The notes under the pieces are model-generated. The model made no database searches and was not told the origin of the DNA. It saw nothing but the letters and a program-made list of their open reading frames with translations. From Flavobacterium psychrophilum (GTDB lineage Bacteria > Bacteroidota > Bacteroidia > Flavobacteriales > Flavobacteriaceae): a stretch of DNA of 16,730 nt. Position numbers and translations under genes: made by a program. Numbering within the stretch: the stretch's first letter is position 1; each line of letters starts with the position of its first letter. Location: the NCBI GenBank assembly GCA_022730285.1, contig DZCQ01000007.1:53838-70567 (forward strand). Reading direction: 5' to 3'. This document shows positions 1 through 7,489 of this stretch, in pieces.

Positions 1-329
1 TTAACGAAACAGGCATTTATAATTATAGTTTTTTTTGTGTATTGTTTGTATATTGCGTTTTAAAAAATCAGAATAGAATTAACTAAAACGAAACCGCTGT
101 ATTCTAATATTAACAGCATTTTTACAAAACTGCAAATAAAGTTCGTATGCACAATATACCTTTTTTTATGGTTTGCACTACTTTTTTAATAATGCACTAC
201 GGGTTGATTTCTATTTTTATTCTTTTTGTAAATAAATTTTTAAAAAACACATATATAAAAAAAATTTTACTTTTTGTATAAGATACTATTTATCATTTGA
301 ACAATAATCTAATTAAAGAAATTAGATTT
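1..329. other. AT-rich intergenic stretch at left edge, no gene seen
   Basis: I see no convincing coding region, tRNA or mobile-element end in this stretch. It is very AT-rich with long A and T runs. An 8-base direct repeat (TGCACTAC at 174-181 and 193-200) is present and could be a binding site for a regulator of a gene off the left side, or chance. A small hairpin next to the end of the neighbouring exonuclease gene is listed separately. Confidence 0.6.
306..328 (-). terminator. Weak hairpin after the exonuclease gene
   Basis: A perfect 8-bp inverted repeat (AATCTAAT at 306-313, ATTAGATT at 321-328) with a 7-base loop starts two bases beyond the stop codon of the exonuclease gene. The position fits a transcription terminator for that minus-strand gene. 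The stem is nearly all A-T and no long U-tract follows it, so it may be weak or a chance palindrome. Confidence 0.3.
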
Positions 330-1043
330 TTAAACATGCTTAATTTCGTCTTCAATTAACAAATCGTCTCCTCTAAGTTTTAAAAAAACTTGTGCCACCG
401 CAATTGTATCTTTCTCACAATAAACAACTATTCTGTCTATATCTTTGTATTTGTAGTATACTTGTGCCACTTGGCTACCATCTATATCTCCTTTTGGTGA
501 TGAAATTCCAAGAATTTTAGTTAATAATTTTAAAGATGTAAAATGCTTATAATCGCCAAATTTCCATAATTCTAAAGTATCTAAATGTGGTATTTCCCAG
601 GGTTTTTTGCCAAATAAATTCAACTTTGACGGAAGTGAAATACCATTAATTATCATGCGTCTTGCAATAAAAGGCAAATCAAATTCCTTTGCATTATGTC
701 CACACAAAACATGAAAATTTTGGTTAAAATGGTTGTTTAATAAGTTTATAAAAGCATGCAAAATTTCAGTTTCAGTACCAATAAAAGAAGTTACTCTAAA
801 ACTTCTGCAATCTGATTTAATCACAAAATAACCAACAGAAATGCAAATTATCTTACCAAATTCTGCCCAAATTCCTGCTCTATCATAAAATTCTTCGCTC
901 GTAAAATCGTCTTTTCGTTGGTATTGTGTTTTTTGTTCCCAAAGAAATTGCATTTCTTGATCAAGACTATTATAATCTTCCTGTTCTGGAACCGTTTCTA
1001 TATCTAAAAAAAGAATATGCTCTAGGTTAATTTTGTGTATCAT
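330..1043 (-). CDS. PolB-exonuclease-like 3'-5' exonuclease (DEDDy, RNase H fold)
   Basis: This 237-residue protein looks like a stand-alone 3'-5' exonuclease related to the proofreading domain of family B DNA polymerases (the DNA_pol_B_exo2-type family). Motif I is visible as FLDIET with D14 and E16. Motif II is GHNAKEFDLPFI with D122. Motif III is YCEKD with Y208 and D212, which makes it the DEDDy subclass expected to use two metal ions. A further conserved-looking LDTLELW follows at 154-160. There is no polymerase domain and no signal peptide, so it should act in the cytoplasm on DNA or RNA ends; the physiological substrate of this family is not settled. A terminator separates it from the obg-GHL10 genes upstream, so it probably has its own promoter, although I found no clean TAnnTTTG element before the start. 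The family call is firm from the motifs and the cellular role is not. Confidence 0.85.
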   Translation of the reverse strand: MIHKINLEHILFLDIETVPEQEDYNSLDQEMQFLWEQKTQYQRKDDFTSEEFYDRAGIWAEFGKIICISVGYFVIKSDCRSFRVTSFIGTETEILHAFINLLNNHFNQNFHVLCGHNAKEFDLPFIARRMIINGISLPSKLNLFGKKPWEIPHLDTLELWKFGDYKHFTSLKLLTKILGISSPKGDIDGSQVAQVYYKYKDIDRIVVYCEKDTIAVAQVFLKLRGDDLLIEDEIKHV

Positions 1044-1070
1044 AATATCATTTTAGACCACAAGTTACAC

Positions 1071-1110
1071 AAAAAAAGAAAACCTTTACAAAAATTTCGC
1101 AAAGGTTTTT
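1071..1110 (-). terminator. Intrinsic terminator closing the hpt-to-GHL10 run
   Basis: A 9-bp perfect stem (1079-1087 AAAACCTTT with 1101-1109 AAAGGTTTT) encloses a 13-base loop. Read on the minus strand, the stem is followed by C and seven T residues. It lies about 20 bases after the stop codon of the GHL10 hydrolase gene and upstream of the exonuclease start, as expected for a Rho-independent terminator. Confidence 0.75.
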
Positions 1111-1129
1111 AGTTTAAAAAATGCAAACT

Positions 1130-2950
1130 TTATTGTTTTATTAATTTAAACGAAGTGGTTTTAGCATCTTTGTATTTAATTTTACCAATGTATAGACCTT
1201 TTCCTAAATTAGTTGGACTAACTTCGATAGAAATTTTTTGGTTGTTTTTTTCGTAAATTTCTTTCCAAACAAGCTTACCAGAAAGGTCATAAATAGTTAT
1301 TTCAATACTTCCAAGATATGCCACATTATTATCGATAGTAAATTTTTCAACAAATGGATTTGGATAAATATTCCATGAAGAATCTACATAATCCAATTTG
1401 GAAGTACTTAATGTAGAAGAGAAATCTCCATTTTCGTTATTATTTTTATCTAAAGAAGAAACTACAAAATACTTAGAACTTAACAAGCTAGCCGGAACTA
1501 ATAGTTCGTTTCCAACAACAATATCTAAAACTTTAGACCCATCTTCTTTATTAGAAACTGCTTGCGAAGGATTATCAAAAGCATACACTACATATTTTAC
1601 GGGCAAATCGTTATCAGAAGCTGCAGTTGGTGTATCCCATTTAACAGAAGAACCTTCTACCCTAATATTCACAGGAATATTAGGACAAATTGCATCTTTG
1701 CCAGTTCCTAGAATAGGTGGTGCAAAAGACTTGTATTTGTACTGAGTAGTATTTAAAGCATCATTTATAGTTTTATGATTGTTTTTTATAGAAGTATATC
1801 TGTATGCTACTTGACCAAAAGTTGCATCCATATTAGCCACTCTATTCTGATTAATCTGATTTTGAATTTCGGTAGCAGCCCAATTGCTAGAATCATTCAT
1901 ACGATAATATGCTTCGCTTGGGTATAACTGCTTATTGGCTAATTTTACTTGATCATTCCACCATTTAGAAAGTGCAATATAGTCTTGGCTGCCTGTAATT
2001 TTCCAATATAATTGGGGAGCTAGATAATCAACTTTTCCTGCATTTAGCCAAGAAATAGGGTCACAGTATTGTGCAAAATAAGAAGAATTACCAGAAATAC
2101 CAGACGGCGTTCCAGATTTCCAAATTCCAAAAGGACTTACACCAAATACGATGTTTTTATTTTGATTAGTATTAATTGTTTGAATCGCATCATATACCAT
2201 TCCAATCATTAAATTTACATTATTACGTCTCCAATCCTCTATTGCTGCAATACCCGTTGGGTTGTAGTCTGCATAGGTTTGCTGGTCTTGTGGTGGAGAT
2301 TCCATTCCTGCATAAGGATAAAAATAATCGTCAAAATGAATTCCATCTACATCATAACGAGATGCAACGTCTTGTATAACAGATACTAAGTAATTTCTCA
2401 CATCGGGAATCCCTGGATTTAACATTTTTAAATTTAAACCTGTATCAGAGGCATTTAATTTTGCCTGAAATGTCCAACTAGGGTGTTGATTGGCAACATT
2501 GTTACTTGCAAGAGTCATTGCAGAAGTTTGCTTTACTCGATATGGGTTTAACCATGCGTGCAAATCTAAACCTCTACTATGAGCTTCTGTAACTGCAAAA
2601 GCTAATGGATCCCAAACGGGCGATGGAGCAGTACCTTGCGTTCCTGTAAGCCAATAAGACCAAGGGTCTATGGTAGAAGCGAATAATGCATCGGCTTCTG
2701 GTCTAATTTGTAAAAATACAGTATTGTACCCATTTGCCTTCAATTTATCTAAAATAACTATTAATTCTGCTTGTTGTACTGCTGGTGTAGCAGTTCTATT
2801 AGTTGGCCAATCTAAACTAGAAACAGATGCTAGAAATACACCTCTAAAATCTCTTTTAGGTGTATTTTTATCTATTTCGGGACCAGTAGGACATTGTGCA
2901 ATAATAAATTGCGAAATAATTAATAGAATAATAGTAGTTGTTTTTTTCAT
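1130..2950 (-). CDS. GHL10-family glycoside hydrolase with T9SS type A sorting domain
   Basis: This is a secreted 606-residue protein of the glycosyl-hydrolase-like 10 family (the DUF187/YngK/DigH group). The signal peptide is residues 1-19 (MKKTTTIILLIISQFIIAQ). The catalytic-type (beta/alpha)8 region covers about 33-410, with family hallmarks RGVFLASVSSLDWP, FLQIRPEADALF, HAWLNPYRV and VDGIHFDDYFYPY; the acidic pair D207-D208 is a candidate active-site element. A fibronectin-III-like region lies at about 420-515, and residues about 524-606 form a type A T9SS sorting domain (IYPNPF, ending in SFKLIKQ), which implies export through the T9SS to the surface or medium. An ATG 13 codons upstream (2989) would put charged residues before the signal peptide and overlap obg, so 2950 is preferred. 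Only two bases separate it from the obg stop, so it is surely co-transcribed. The substrate is unknown. From my knowledge of the family, E. coli DigH cleaves peptide-free peptidoglycan strands, so cell-wall glycan is plausible here. Confidence 0.88.
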   Translation of the reverse strand: MKKTTTIILLIISQFIIAQCPTGPEIDKNTPKRDFRGVFLASVSSLDWPTNRTATPAVQQAELIVILDKLKANGYNTVFLQIRPEADALFASTIDPWSYWLTGTQGTAPSPVWDPLAFAVTEAHSRGLDLHAWLNPYRVKQTSAMTLASNNVANQHPSWTFQAKLNASDTGLNLKMLNPGIPDVRNYLVSVIQDVASRYDVDGIHFDDYFYPYAGMESPPQDQQTYADYNPTGIAAIEDWRRNNVNLMIGMVYDAIQTINTNQNKNIVFGVSPFGIWKSGTPSGISGNSSYFAQYCDPISWLNAGKVDYLAPQLYWKITGSQDYIALSKWWNDQVKLANKQLYPSEAYYRMNDSSNWAATEIQNQINQNRVANMDATFGQVAYRYTSIKNNHKTINDALNTTQYKYKSFAPPILGTGKDAICPNIPVNIRVEGSSVKWDTPTAASDNDLPVKYVVYAFDNPSQAVSNKEDGSKVLDIVVGNELLVPASLLSSKYFVVSSLDKNNNENGDFSSTLSTSKLDYVDSSWNIYPNPFVEKFTIDNNVAYLGSIEITIYDLSGKLVWKEIYEKNNQKISIEVSPTNLGKGLYIGKIKYKDAKTTSFKLIKQ

Positions 2951-2952
2951 TT

Positions 2953-3969
2953 TTAAAAAGGGTAGTTTTCTGTATTTAGCATTGTCCATAATGTATCTTT
3001 CAATTCTATAAGTCCTTGTTGAGCAACGGAGGATATAAATAAATAAGAGATGTTTTTTAAGGTTTTATCTAAAGACATTTTCATTTCTGCTTTAAGTTCC
3101 TCATCTAACATATCGGTTTTGGATATAACCAATAATCGGTCTTTGTTTAACATTTCGGGATTATATCTTCGTAACTCGTCTAACAAAATGAGGTATTCTT
3201 TTGCAATATCATCAGAATCTGCTGGAACAAGAAACAGCAATGTTGAGTTTCTTTCTATATGTCTTAAAAAGTAATGACCAAGACCTTTCCCTTCGGCTGC
3301 TCCTTCTATAATCCCTGGGATATCGGCAATCACAAACGACTGAAAATCTCGGTATGCCACAATTCCTAAGTTAGGTTTTAGAGTGGTAAATGGATAATCG
3401 GCAATTTTAGGTTTTGCAGAAGTTAAAACAGACAACAGAGTTGATTTTCCTGCATTAGGAAACCCAACAAGACCAACATCTGCAAGTACTTTAAGTTCTA
3501 GCACAATATCTGCCTCTACAGCAGGCATTCCGGGCTGGGAGTATCTAGGTGTTTGGTTTGTAGAGGATCTAAAATTCCAATTTCCTAAACCTCCCTTTCC
3601 TCCTTCTGCAATAATACGCTTTTCGCCATCTTCTGTTATTTCAAACAAAATTTCGTTTGTTTCTTGATCTCGTACTACGGTTCCTAACGGAACTTCTATA
3701 AACTTATCTTCTCCATCATGTCCGGTACTTCTAGAACTTCCTCCATCTCCACCATGCCCTGCTTTTATGTGTCTTGCGAATTTTAGATGAAAAAGTGTCC
3801 ATAATCCTTTGTTCCCAACAAGGTACACATGTCCACCACGTCCACCATCACCTCCATCAGGACCTCCTTTTTCTATAAATTTTTCTCTATGCAGGTGTGT
3901 AGAGCCTTTTCCTCCTTTACCAGATGAGACATATATTTTTGTATAATCTACAAAATTTCCTTCGGTCAT
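2953..3969 (-). CDS. obg: Obg/CgtA ribosome-associated GTPase
   Basis: This 338-residue protein is the essential Obg GTPase, which binds the 50S ribosomal subunit and links late ribosome assembly to cell state. The glycine-rich Obg fold is at about 1-160 ([23 protein letters not shown] and GHGGDGGSS are visible). The G domain follows, with G1 GFPNAGKST (169-177), the switch TT at 195-196, G3 DIPG (216-219) and a G4 motif read as SKTD (283-286) instead of the textbook NKxD. G5 is near SSVA (313-316). The protein stops soon after the G domain and lacks the C-terminal OCT extension found in some Gram-positive Obg proteins. It follows the CBS-domain membrane protein after 39 bases and runs into the GHL10 gene with a two-base gap. 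The identification is secure. Confidence 0.97.
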   Translation of the reverse strand: MTEGNFVDYTKIYVSSGKGGKGSTHLHREKFIEKGGPDGGDGGRGGHVYLVGNKGLWTLFHLKFARHIKAGHGGDGGSSRSTGHDGEDKFIEVPLGTVVRDQETNEILFEITEDGEKRIIAEGGKGGLGNWNFRSSTNQTPRYSQPGMPAVEADIVLELKVLADVGLVGFPNAGKSTLLSVLTSAKPKIADYPFTTLKPNLGIVAYRDFQSFVIADIPGIIEGAAEGKGLGHYFLRHIERNSTLLFLVPADSDDIAKEYLILLDELRRYNPEMLNKDRLLVISKTDMLDEELKAEMKMSLDKTLKNISYLFISSVAQQGLIELKDTLWTMLNTENYPF

Positions 3970-4008
3970 TTTATTTTTATTTTTTTATAAAAAAGATAAA
4001 GTTTTTCT

Positions 4009-5286
4009 TTATTCTTTTATGGAACTTACTAGGACTTTATCAATTTTGATTCCATCCATGTCTATTACTTCTAGCTTCATTTTATTCCAAATTAGAATTT
4101 CGCCTACTTTTGGGATATACGACAATTCCGTCATTATTAAACCACTCACTGTGGTTACATCATAGTCGTTAATTAATTCGTCCATATCAAAATAGGTTAA
4201 AAAATCGTGTAACGAATAGTGTCCATCAACAAGCCAAGTACCATCTTCTCTTGCTATTAATTGAAATTCCTCTTCATAAAAATCGGCTGCATCTCCAACT
4301 AATGCTTCTAGAATATCGTTTAAGGTAATGATACCTTGTGTCATTCCGTGTTCGTCTGTTACTAAAGCGTAATGCACCTTTGTTTTCTTGAAAATTTCTA
4401 GTGCTTTATAGGCAGAGGTATGTTCTATGAAATATACTGGATCTTTAGTTATTGCTTTTAAGTCGAAGTTGCTTTTTTCAAAACTTGCGAACAAATCTTT
4501 AAGAAAGACAACTCCAACTACTTCGTCTAAATTATCTTGGCAAACTGGATAAACGGAGTGTAATTCATCTAGCATTTTTGCTTTTAATGAGGTGATATCA
4601 TCATCTTCTATGGATAGATAAACTAAAGCGTTTCTGTGAGTCATTAACGAATTTACTTTTCTGTCTCCAATGTGAAATACTCTTTCAACAATATCTTGTT
4701 CAATTTCTTGCACCTCACCTCCTTCTGTTCCTTCTTTAATAATGGCTTTAATTTCTTCTTCGGTTACTTTTCCGTCTGCGGTTGGTTTTATTTTTAATAA
4801 ATCTAAAATAAAATCGGTAGAATTTGTTAAAAGCCAAATAAATGGTGCAGTTGCAATAGAAACCATTTTCATAGGTAAAGCAACTGCTTTTGCAATGGTT
4901 TCGGGATAGTTAAGTCCTATTCTTTTAGGTAATAATTCTCCTAAAACCAAAGAAAAAAATGTTAAAATCACCACGACAATTCCAACCGCCAAACTTGCAG
5001 AGTATGGCTGTAATACTGGATATGAGTCTAGAAAAAATTTTACATTTCCAGTTACTTTATCGCCGCTATAAATACCTGTTAAAATTCCGATTAATGTAAT
5101 TCCTATTTGTACAGTAGATAAAAATTTGTTTGGAGAGTTTGCTAAATCAAGTGCTATTTTTGCACTGGGATTCCCTTTTTTAGCTGCGGCTTCTAGTCTG
5201 TTTTTTCGTGCAGAAATCAGGGCAATTTCTGACATGGAGAAAACTCCGTTTAAAAGTATTAAAAAGAAAATTATAAATATTTCCAC
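4009..5286 (-). CDS. CNNM/CBS/CorC-domain membrane protein (HlyC/CorC family)
   Basis: This 425-residue inner-membrane protein belongs to the family often mislabelled hemolysin. The N-terminal CNNM (DUF21) transmembrane domain covers about 1-165, with several hydrophobic helices and the signature GELLPKRIGL at 116-125. A pair of CBS domains follows at about 210-335, including LVTDEHGMTQGIITLNDILE. The CorC_HlyC transporter-associated domain is at about 345-420. Relatives are implicated in Mg2+ or other divalent-cation export and homeostasis, with the CBS pair sensing nucleotide-Mg; I infer the same here, and the transported ion cannot be read from the sequence. The gene lies between adk and obg on the same strand, 74 bases after adk, with no recognisable promoter in that gap. 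It is probably part of the hpt-adk-obg transcript. There is no evidence for haemolytic activity. Confidence 0.9.
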   Translation of the reverse strand: MEIFIIFFLILLNGVFSMSEIALISARKNRLEAAAKKGNPSAKIALDLANSPNKFLSTVQIGITLIGILTGIYSGDKVTGNVKFFLDSYPVLQPYSASLAVGIVVVILTFFSLVLGELLPKRIGLNYPETIAKAVALPMKMVSIATAPFIWLLTNSTDFILDLLKIKPTADGKVTEEEIKAIIKEGTEGGEVQEIEQDIVERVFHIGDRKVNSLMTHRNALVYLSIEDDDITSLKAKMLDELHSVYPVCQDNLDEVVGVVFLKDLFASFEKSNFDLKAITKDPVYFIEHTSAYKALEIFKKTKVHYALVTDEHGMTQGIITLNDILEALVGDAADFYEEEFQLIAREDGTWLVDGHYSLHDFLTYFDMDELINDYDVTTVSGLIMTELSYIPKVGEILIWNKMKLEVIDMDGIKIDKVLVSSIKE

Positions 5287-5360
5287 TTTTTGGTTGTTTG
5301 GTTATTTGCTCTTTTTTAGAAGGTGAAACATAACCTTTGTTGTATTAAAAAGTTGCTAAA

Positions 5361-5933
5361 TTACAAATTATCAATTACTTTAGACAATCTTTGTGTTATT
5401 TCTTGTATTGTTCCAATACCATCTACTACATAAAACTTTTGTTGTTTTTTGTAAAAGTCCATTAAGGGTGCTGTTTTCTCGTTATATTCTTGGTATCTAT
5501 TTCTTATTTTTTTTTCATCTTGATCATCCGGTCTGCCAGATATTTTTCCTCTTTCTAGTATTCTTTTTACTAGAACCTCATCATCTGCTTCTAATGCTAT
5601 GGTGGCAGTTATTTGATTGTTTTTAGTTTCTAGAAAACCGTCTAAAGCTTCGGCTTGAGCTAATGTTCTAGGAAATCCGTCAAATAAAAATCCTTTTGCA
5701 TTTGGACTTTTGTTTGCTTCACTTTCAAGCATTTGAATAGTAACTTGGTCTGGAACTAAATCTCCTTTATCTATATAGGTTTTGGCAAGTTTTCCTAAAT
5801 CAGTTTCGTTTTTTATATTAAATCTAAAAATATCTCCTGTGGATAGATGTATTAAATTATATTTTTTTTTTAAAAATTCGGCTTGTGTTCCCTTGCCTGC
5901 TCCTGGTTTTCCAAAAAGAACTATGTTAGTCAT
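5361..5933 (-). CDS. adk: Adenylate kinase, short-LID type
   Basis: This 190-residue protein catalyses ATP + AMP = 2 ADP in the cytoplasm. The P-loop GKPGAGKGT is at 8-16, the AMP-binding segment STGDIFR at 31-37, and the family signature FLFDGFPRT at 82-90. The LID region after ERGK (127-130) reads ISGRPDDQDEKKIRNR and is short, without the zinc-binding cysteines of the long bacterial form, so it resembles the AK1-like short type usual in Bacteroidota. It lies 30 bases downstream of hpt in the same direction, which fits joint expression of purine salvage and adenylate balance. From memory, some relatives encode these two activities as one fused polypeptide; here they are two complete ORFs. 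Confidence 0.97.
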   Translation of the reverse strand: MTNIVLFGKPGAGKGTQAEFLKKKYNLIHLSTGDIFRFNIKNETDLGKLAKTYIDKGDLVPDQVTIQMLESEANKSPNAKGFLFDGFPRTLAQAEALDGFLETKNNQITATIALEADDEVLVKRILERGKISGRPDDQDEKKIRNRYQEYNEKTAPLMDFYKKQQKFYVVDGIGTIQEITQRLSKVIDNL

Positions 5934-5963
5934 TTTTAATTATTTAGAAAGTTTTGTGTGTAA

Positions 5964-6497
5964 TTATTTTTCTTTTAGTTGGTAAACGTCTGGCAGGTTT
6001 CTTCCTAAACCATCGTAATCTAACCCATAGCCTACAATAAATTTATTAGGGATTCGTATACCAATATAGTCAATCTTGATGTCTTTATTGTATGCTTCTG
6101 GTTTAAAGAAAAGGGTTGCTATTTTTAAATGTTTTACATTTTTGGTTTTAAAAATTTCTTTTAAAGCTTCGATAGTATTCCCCGTATCTATTATGTCTTC
6201 TACAATTACTACTGTTTTTCCTTCCAGATTTTCATTAATTCCGATAAGTTCTTTAACTTGATTTGTTGTTTGCATACCTTCATAAGAAGCCATTTTCATA
6301 AAACTCACTTCACACATTCCTCTATATTGCTTCATTAAATCTGACAAAACCATAAAGGACCCATTTAAAATTCCTATAAAAATAGGGGTTTCCTCAAAAA
6401 AATCATCATCCATTTGTTTTGCCATATTTTTTATAGCAAAGTCTATCTCATCAGAAGATATAAAGGGTTCAAATGTTTTGTCGTGTAAGTTTATCAT
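5964..6497 (-). CDS. hpt: Hypoxanthine phosphoribosyltransferase
   Basis: This 177-residue type I phosphoribosyltransferase should make IMP (and probably GMP) from hypoxanthine (and guanine) and PRPP in purine salvage. The loop GILNGSF is at 42-48, the flexible-loop SYEG at 71-74, and the PRPP signature VVIVEDIIDTGNT at 96-108 with the usual acidic pair E100-D101. The C-terminal purine-recognition segment NKFIVGYGLDYDG (151-163) ends in RNLPDVYQL. It is the first gene of the hpt-adk-CNNM-obg-GHL10 run. A TATCTTTG promoter element lies 24 bases upstream of the start codon. Discrimination between hypoxanthine, guanine and xanthine cannot be judged from the sequence alone. Confidence 0.95.
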   Translation of the reverse strand: MINLHDKTFEPFISSDEIDFAIKNMAKQMDDDFFEETPIFIGILNGSFMVLSDLMKQYRGMCEVSFMKMASYEGMQTTNQVKELIGINENLEGKTVVIVEDIIDTGNTIEALKEIFKTKNVKHLKIATLFFKPEAYNKDIKIDYIGIRIPNKFIVGYGLDYDGLGRNLPDVYQLKEK

Positions 6498-6520
6498 TAC
6501 TTTTTATTTAAAATAAGTCG

Positions 6521-6528
6521 CAAAGATA
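6521..6528 (-). promoter_or_regulatory. Bacteroidota -7 promoter element upstream of hpt
   Basis: On the minus strand this reads TATCTTTG, an exact match to the Bacteroidota -7 consensus TAnnTTTG, ending 23 bases before the hpt start codon (24 bases measured edge to edge). I found no good TTG -33 element at the usual spacing, so only the -7 box is called. It implies a short leader of roughly 15-20 bases. Confidence 0.55.
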
Positions 6529-6575
6529 ACAAATTAGCCTAATAGTTTTAAATAATTTAATGTGGGATTGTGGGG

Positions 6576-7346
6576 CTATTTTTTAATCAAAATAAAATCA
6601 TCTTTATCTTTTAAAAAATTTCTTGTTTTTTTAATCTCATTAAGTGCTTCTTTGTCTATTATCGTATATACAATTTCTTCTTTTTCGGAAGGTTCAATTA
6701 TATAATTTCCTAAAAAATCTATTACTTGCGATTGCCCGTTGTATTCTTGTTGTTGTGCATCTTGCCCTATTCTATTTACTCCAATTGTGTAACAAATGTT
6801 TTCAACAGAACGTGCTTTTAGCAAAATATTCCAAGCATTTATTCTTACTTTTGGCCAACTTGCAACATATATTAACAAATCATAATCTTGTGTGTTTCGG
6901 GAAAAAACAGGAAAACGCAAATCATAACAAACTTGAAGATTTATCTTAAAATTCAAATATTCGACTATTGTAGGTTTATCGCCAGGCGTATAAATAGCAT
7001 CTTCTCCAGCTAATGAAAACAAATGTTTTTTGTCGTAATAGTCTATTTTGCCTGATGGATATACAAATACCATTCGGTTAAAAAATAAATTGTTTTCGGT
7101 TATTACCAAACTGCCAGTTACAGCACAGTTCATCTTTTCTGCTATTTTCTGAAGCCATTGCATGGTTTCACCTTGCATAGTTTCGGCAACATTAGAAACA
7201 TTCATGGTAAATCCTGTTGAAAACATTTCTGGAAATACAACAAGTTGGGTTCCTAATTGCAGAGTGCTTAGTTTGTCTTCTAAATTTTTTCTGTTCTCTT
7301 TTGGGTTTTCCCAAATTATAGATGTTTGCACAATAGATATCTTCAT
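6576..7346 (-). CDS. Nitrilase-superfamily amidase, omega-amidase/YafV-like
   Basis: This 256-residue cytoplasmic carbon-nitrogen hydrolase has the complete Glu-Lys-Cys triad: E40 in VVFPEMFSTGF, K106 in YDKKHLF, and C140 in LQVCYDLRFPVF. The FPEMFSTGF context and the overall length match YafV/Nit2-type omega-amidases, which hydrolyse alpha-ketoglutaramate and similar omega-amides and repair transamination by-products; the exact substrate here is inferred from the family. There is no signal peptide. The gene appears monocistronic: the strong terminator at 7431-7468 lies upstream of it, and hpt with its own promoter element lies downstream after a 78-base gap. The stop codon is TAG, unlike the TAA used by neighbouring genes that I checked. 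No exact TAnnTTTG element was found before the start. Confidence 0.88.
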   Translation of the reverse strand: MKISIVQTSIIWENPKENRKNLEDKLSTLQLGTQLVVFPEMFSTGFTMNVSNVAETMQGETMQWLQKIAEKMNCAVTGSLVITENNLFFNRMVFVYPSGKIDYYDKKHLFSLAGEDAIYTPGDKPTIVEYLNFKINLQVCYDLRFPVFSRNTQDYDLLIYVASWPKVRINAWNILLKARSVENICYTIGVNRIGQDAQQQEYNGQSQVIDFLGNYIIEPSEKEEIVYTIIDKEALNEIKKTRNFLKDKDDFILIKK

Positions 7347-7430
7347 GTAATTGTATTTTTTTAATAAACAAAAAATCTGTAATTAGAAAGGCACTTTTAT
7401 TTAAGTACAAAATAATTACTATTTATTGAT

Positions 7431-7468
7431 TAAAAAAAGCGTATTCAAACAAGAATACGCTTTTTTTA
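7431..7468 (-). terminator. Perfect-hairpin terminator of the efflux operon
   Basis: A 16-bp uninterrupted stem has arms 7431-7446 and 7453-7468 around a 6-base loop. The core GCGTATTC/GAATACGC is flanked by seven A-T pairs, so both strands end the hairpin in a run of T. It lies about 20 bases beyond the stop of the RND pump gene on the minus strand. The symmetry means it could also stop transcription from the other side, but no plus-strand gene is present here. Confidence 0.92.
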
Positions 7469-7489
7469 AATATCTAGACTAATTTTTGT

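Noticed and set aside
2891..2950. Possible lipoprotein signal in the GHL10 hydrolase because a Cys follows the hydrophobic segment
   Set aside because: The residue before the Cys is Gln, not Gly, Ala or Ser, so it is not a lipobox. The protein also has a T9SS tail, which fits a normal signal-peptidase I substrate.
2951..2989. Longer start for the GHL10 hydrolase at 2989
   Set aside because: It would overlap the end of obg and place 13 residues, several of them charged, in front of a clear signal peptide that begins with MKKTTT at 2950.
4009..5286. Haemolysin function for the HlyC/CorC-like protein
   Set aside because: The name is historical. The CNNM-CBS-CorC domain order points to ion homeostasis, and no toxin feature is present.
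7192..7410. 72-codon minus-strand frame overlapping the start of the nitrilase gene
   Set aside because: It overlaps the well-supported nitrilase start in another frame and has no recognisable domain.
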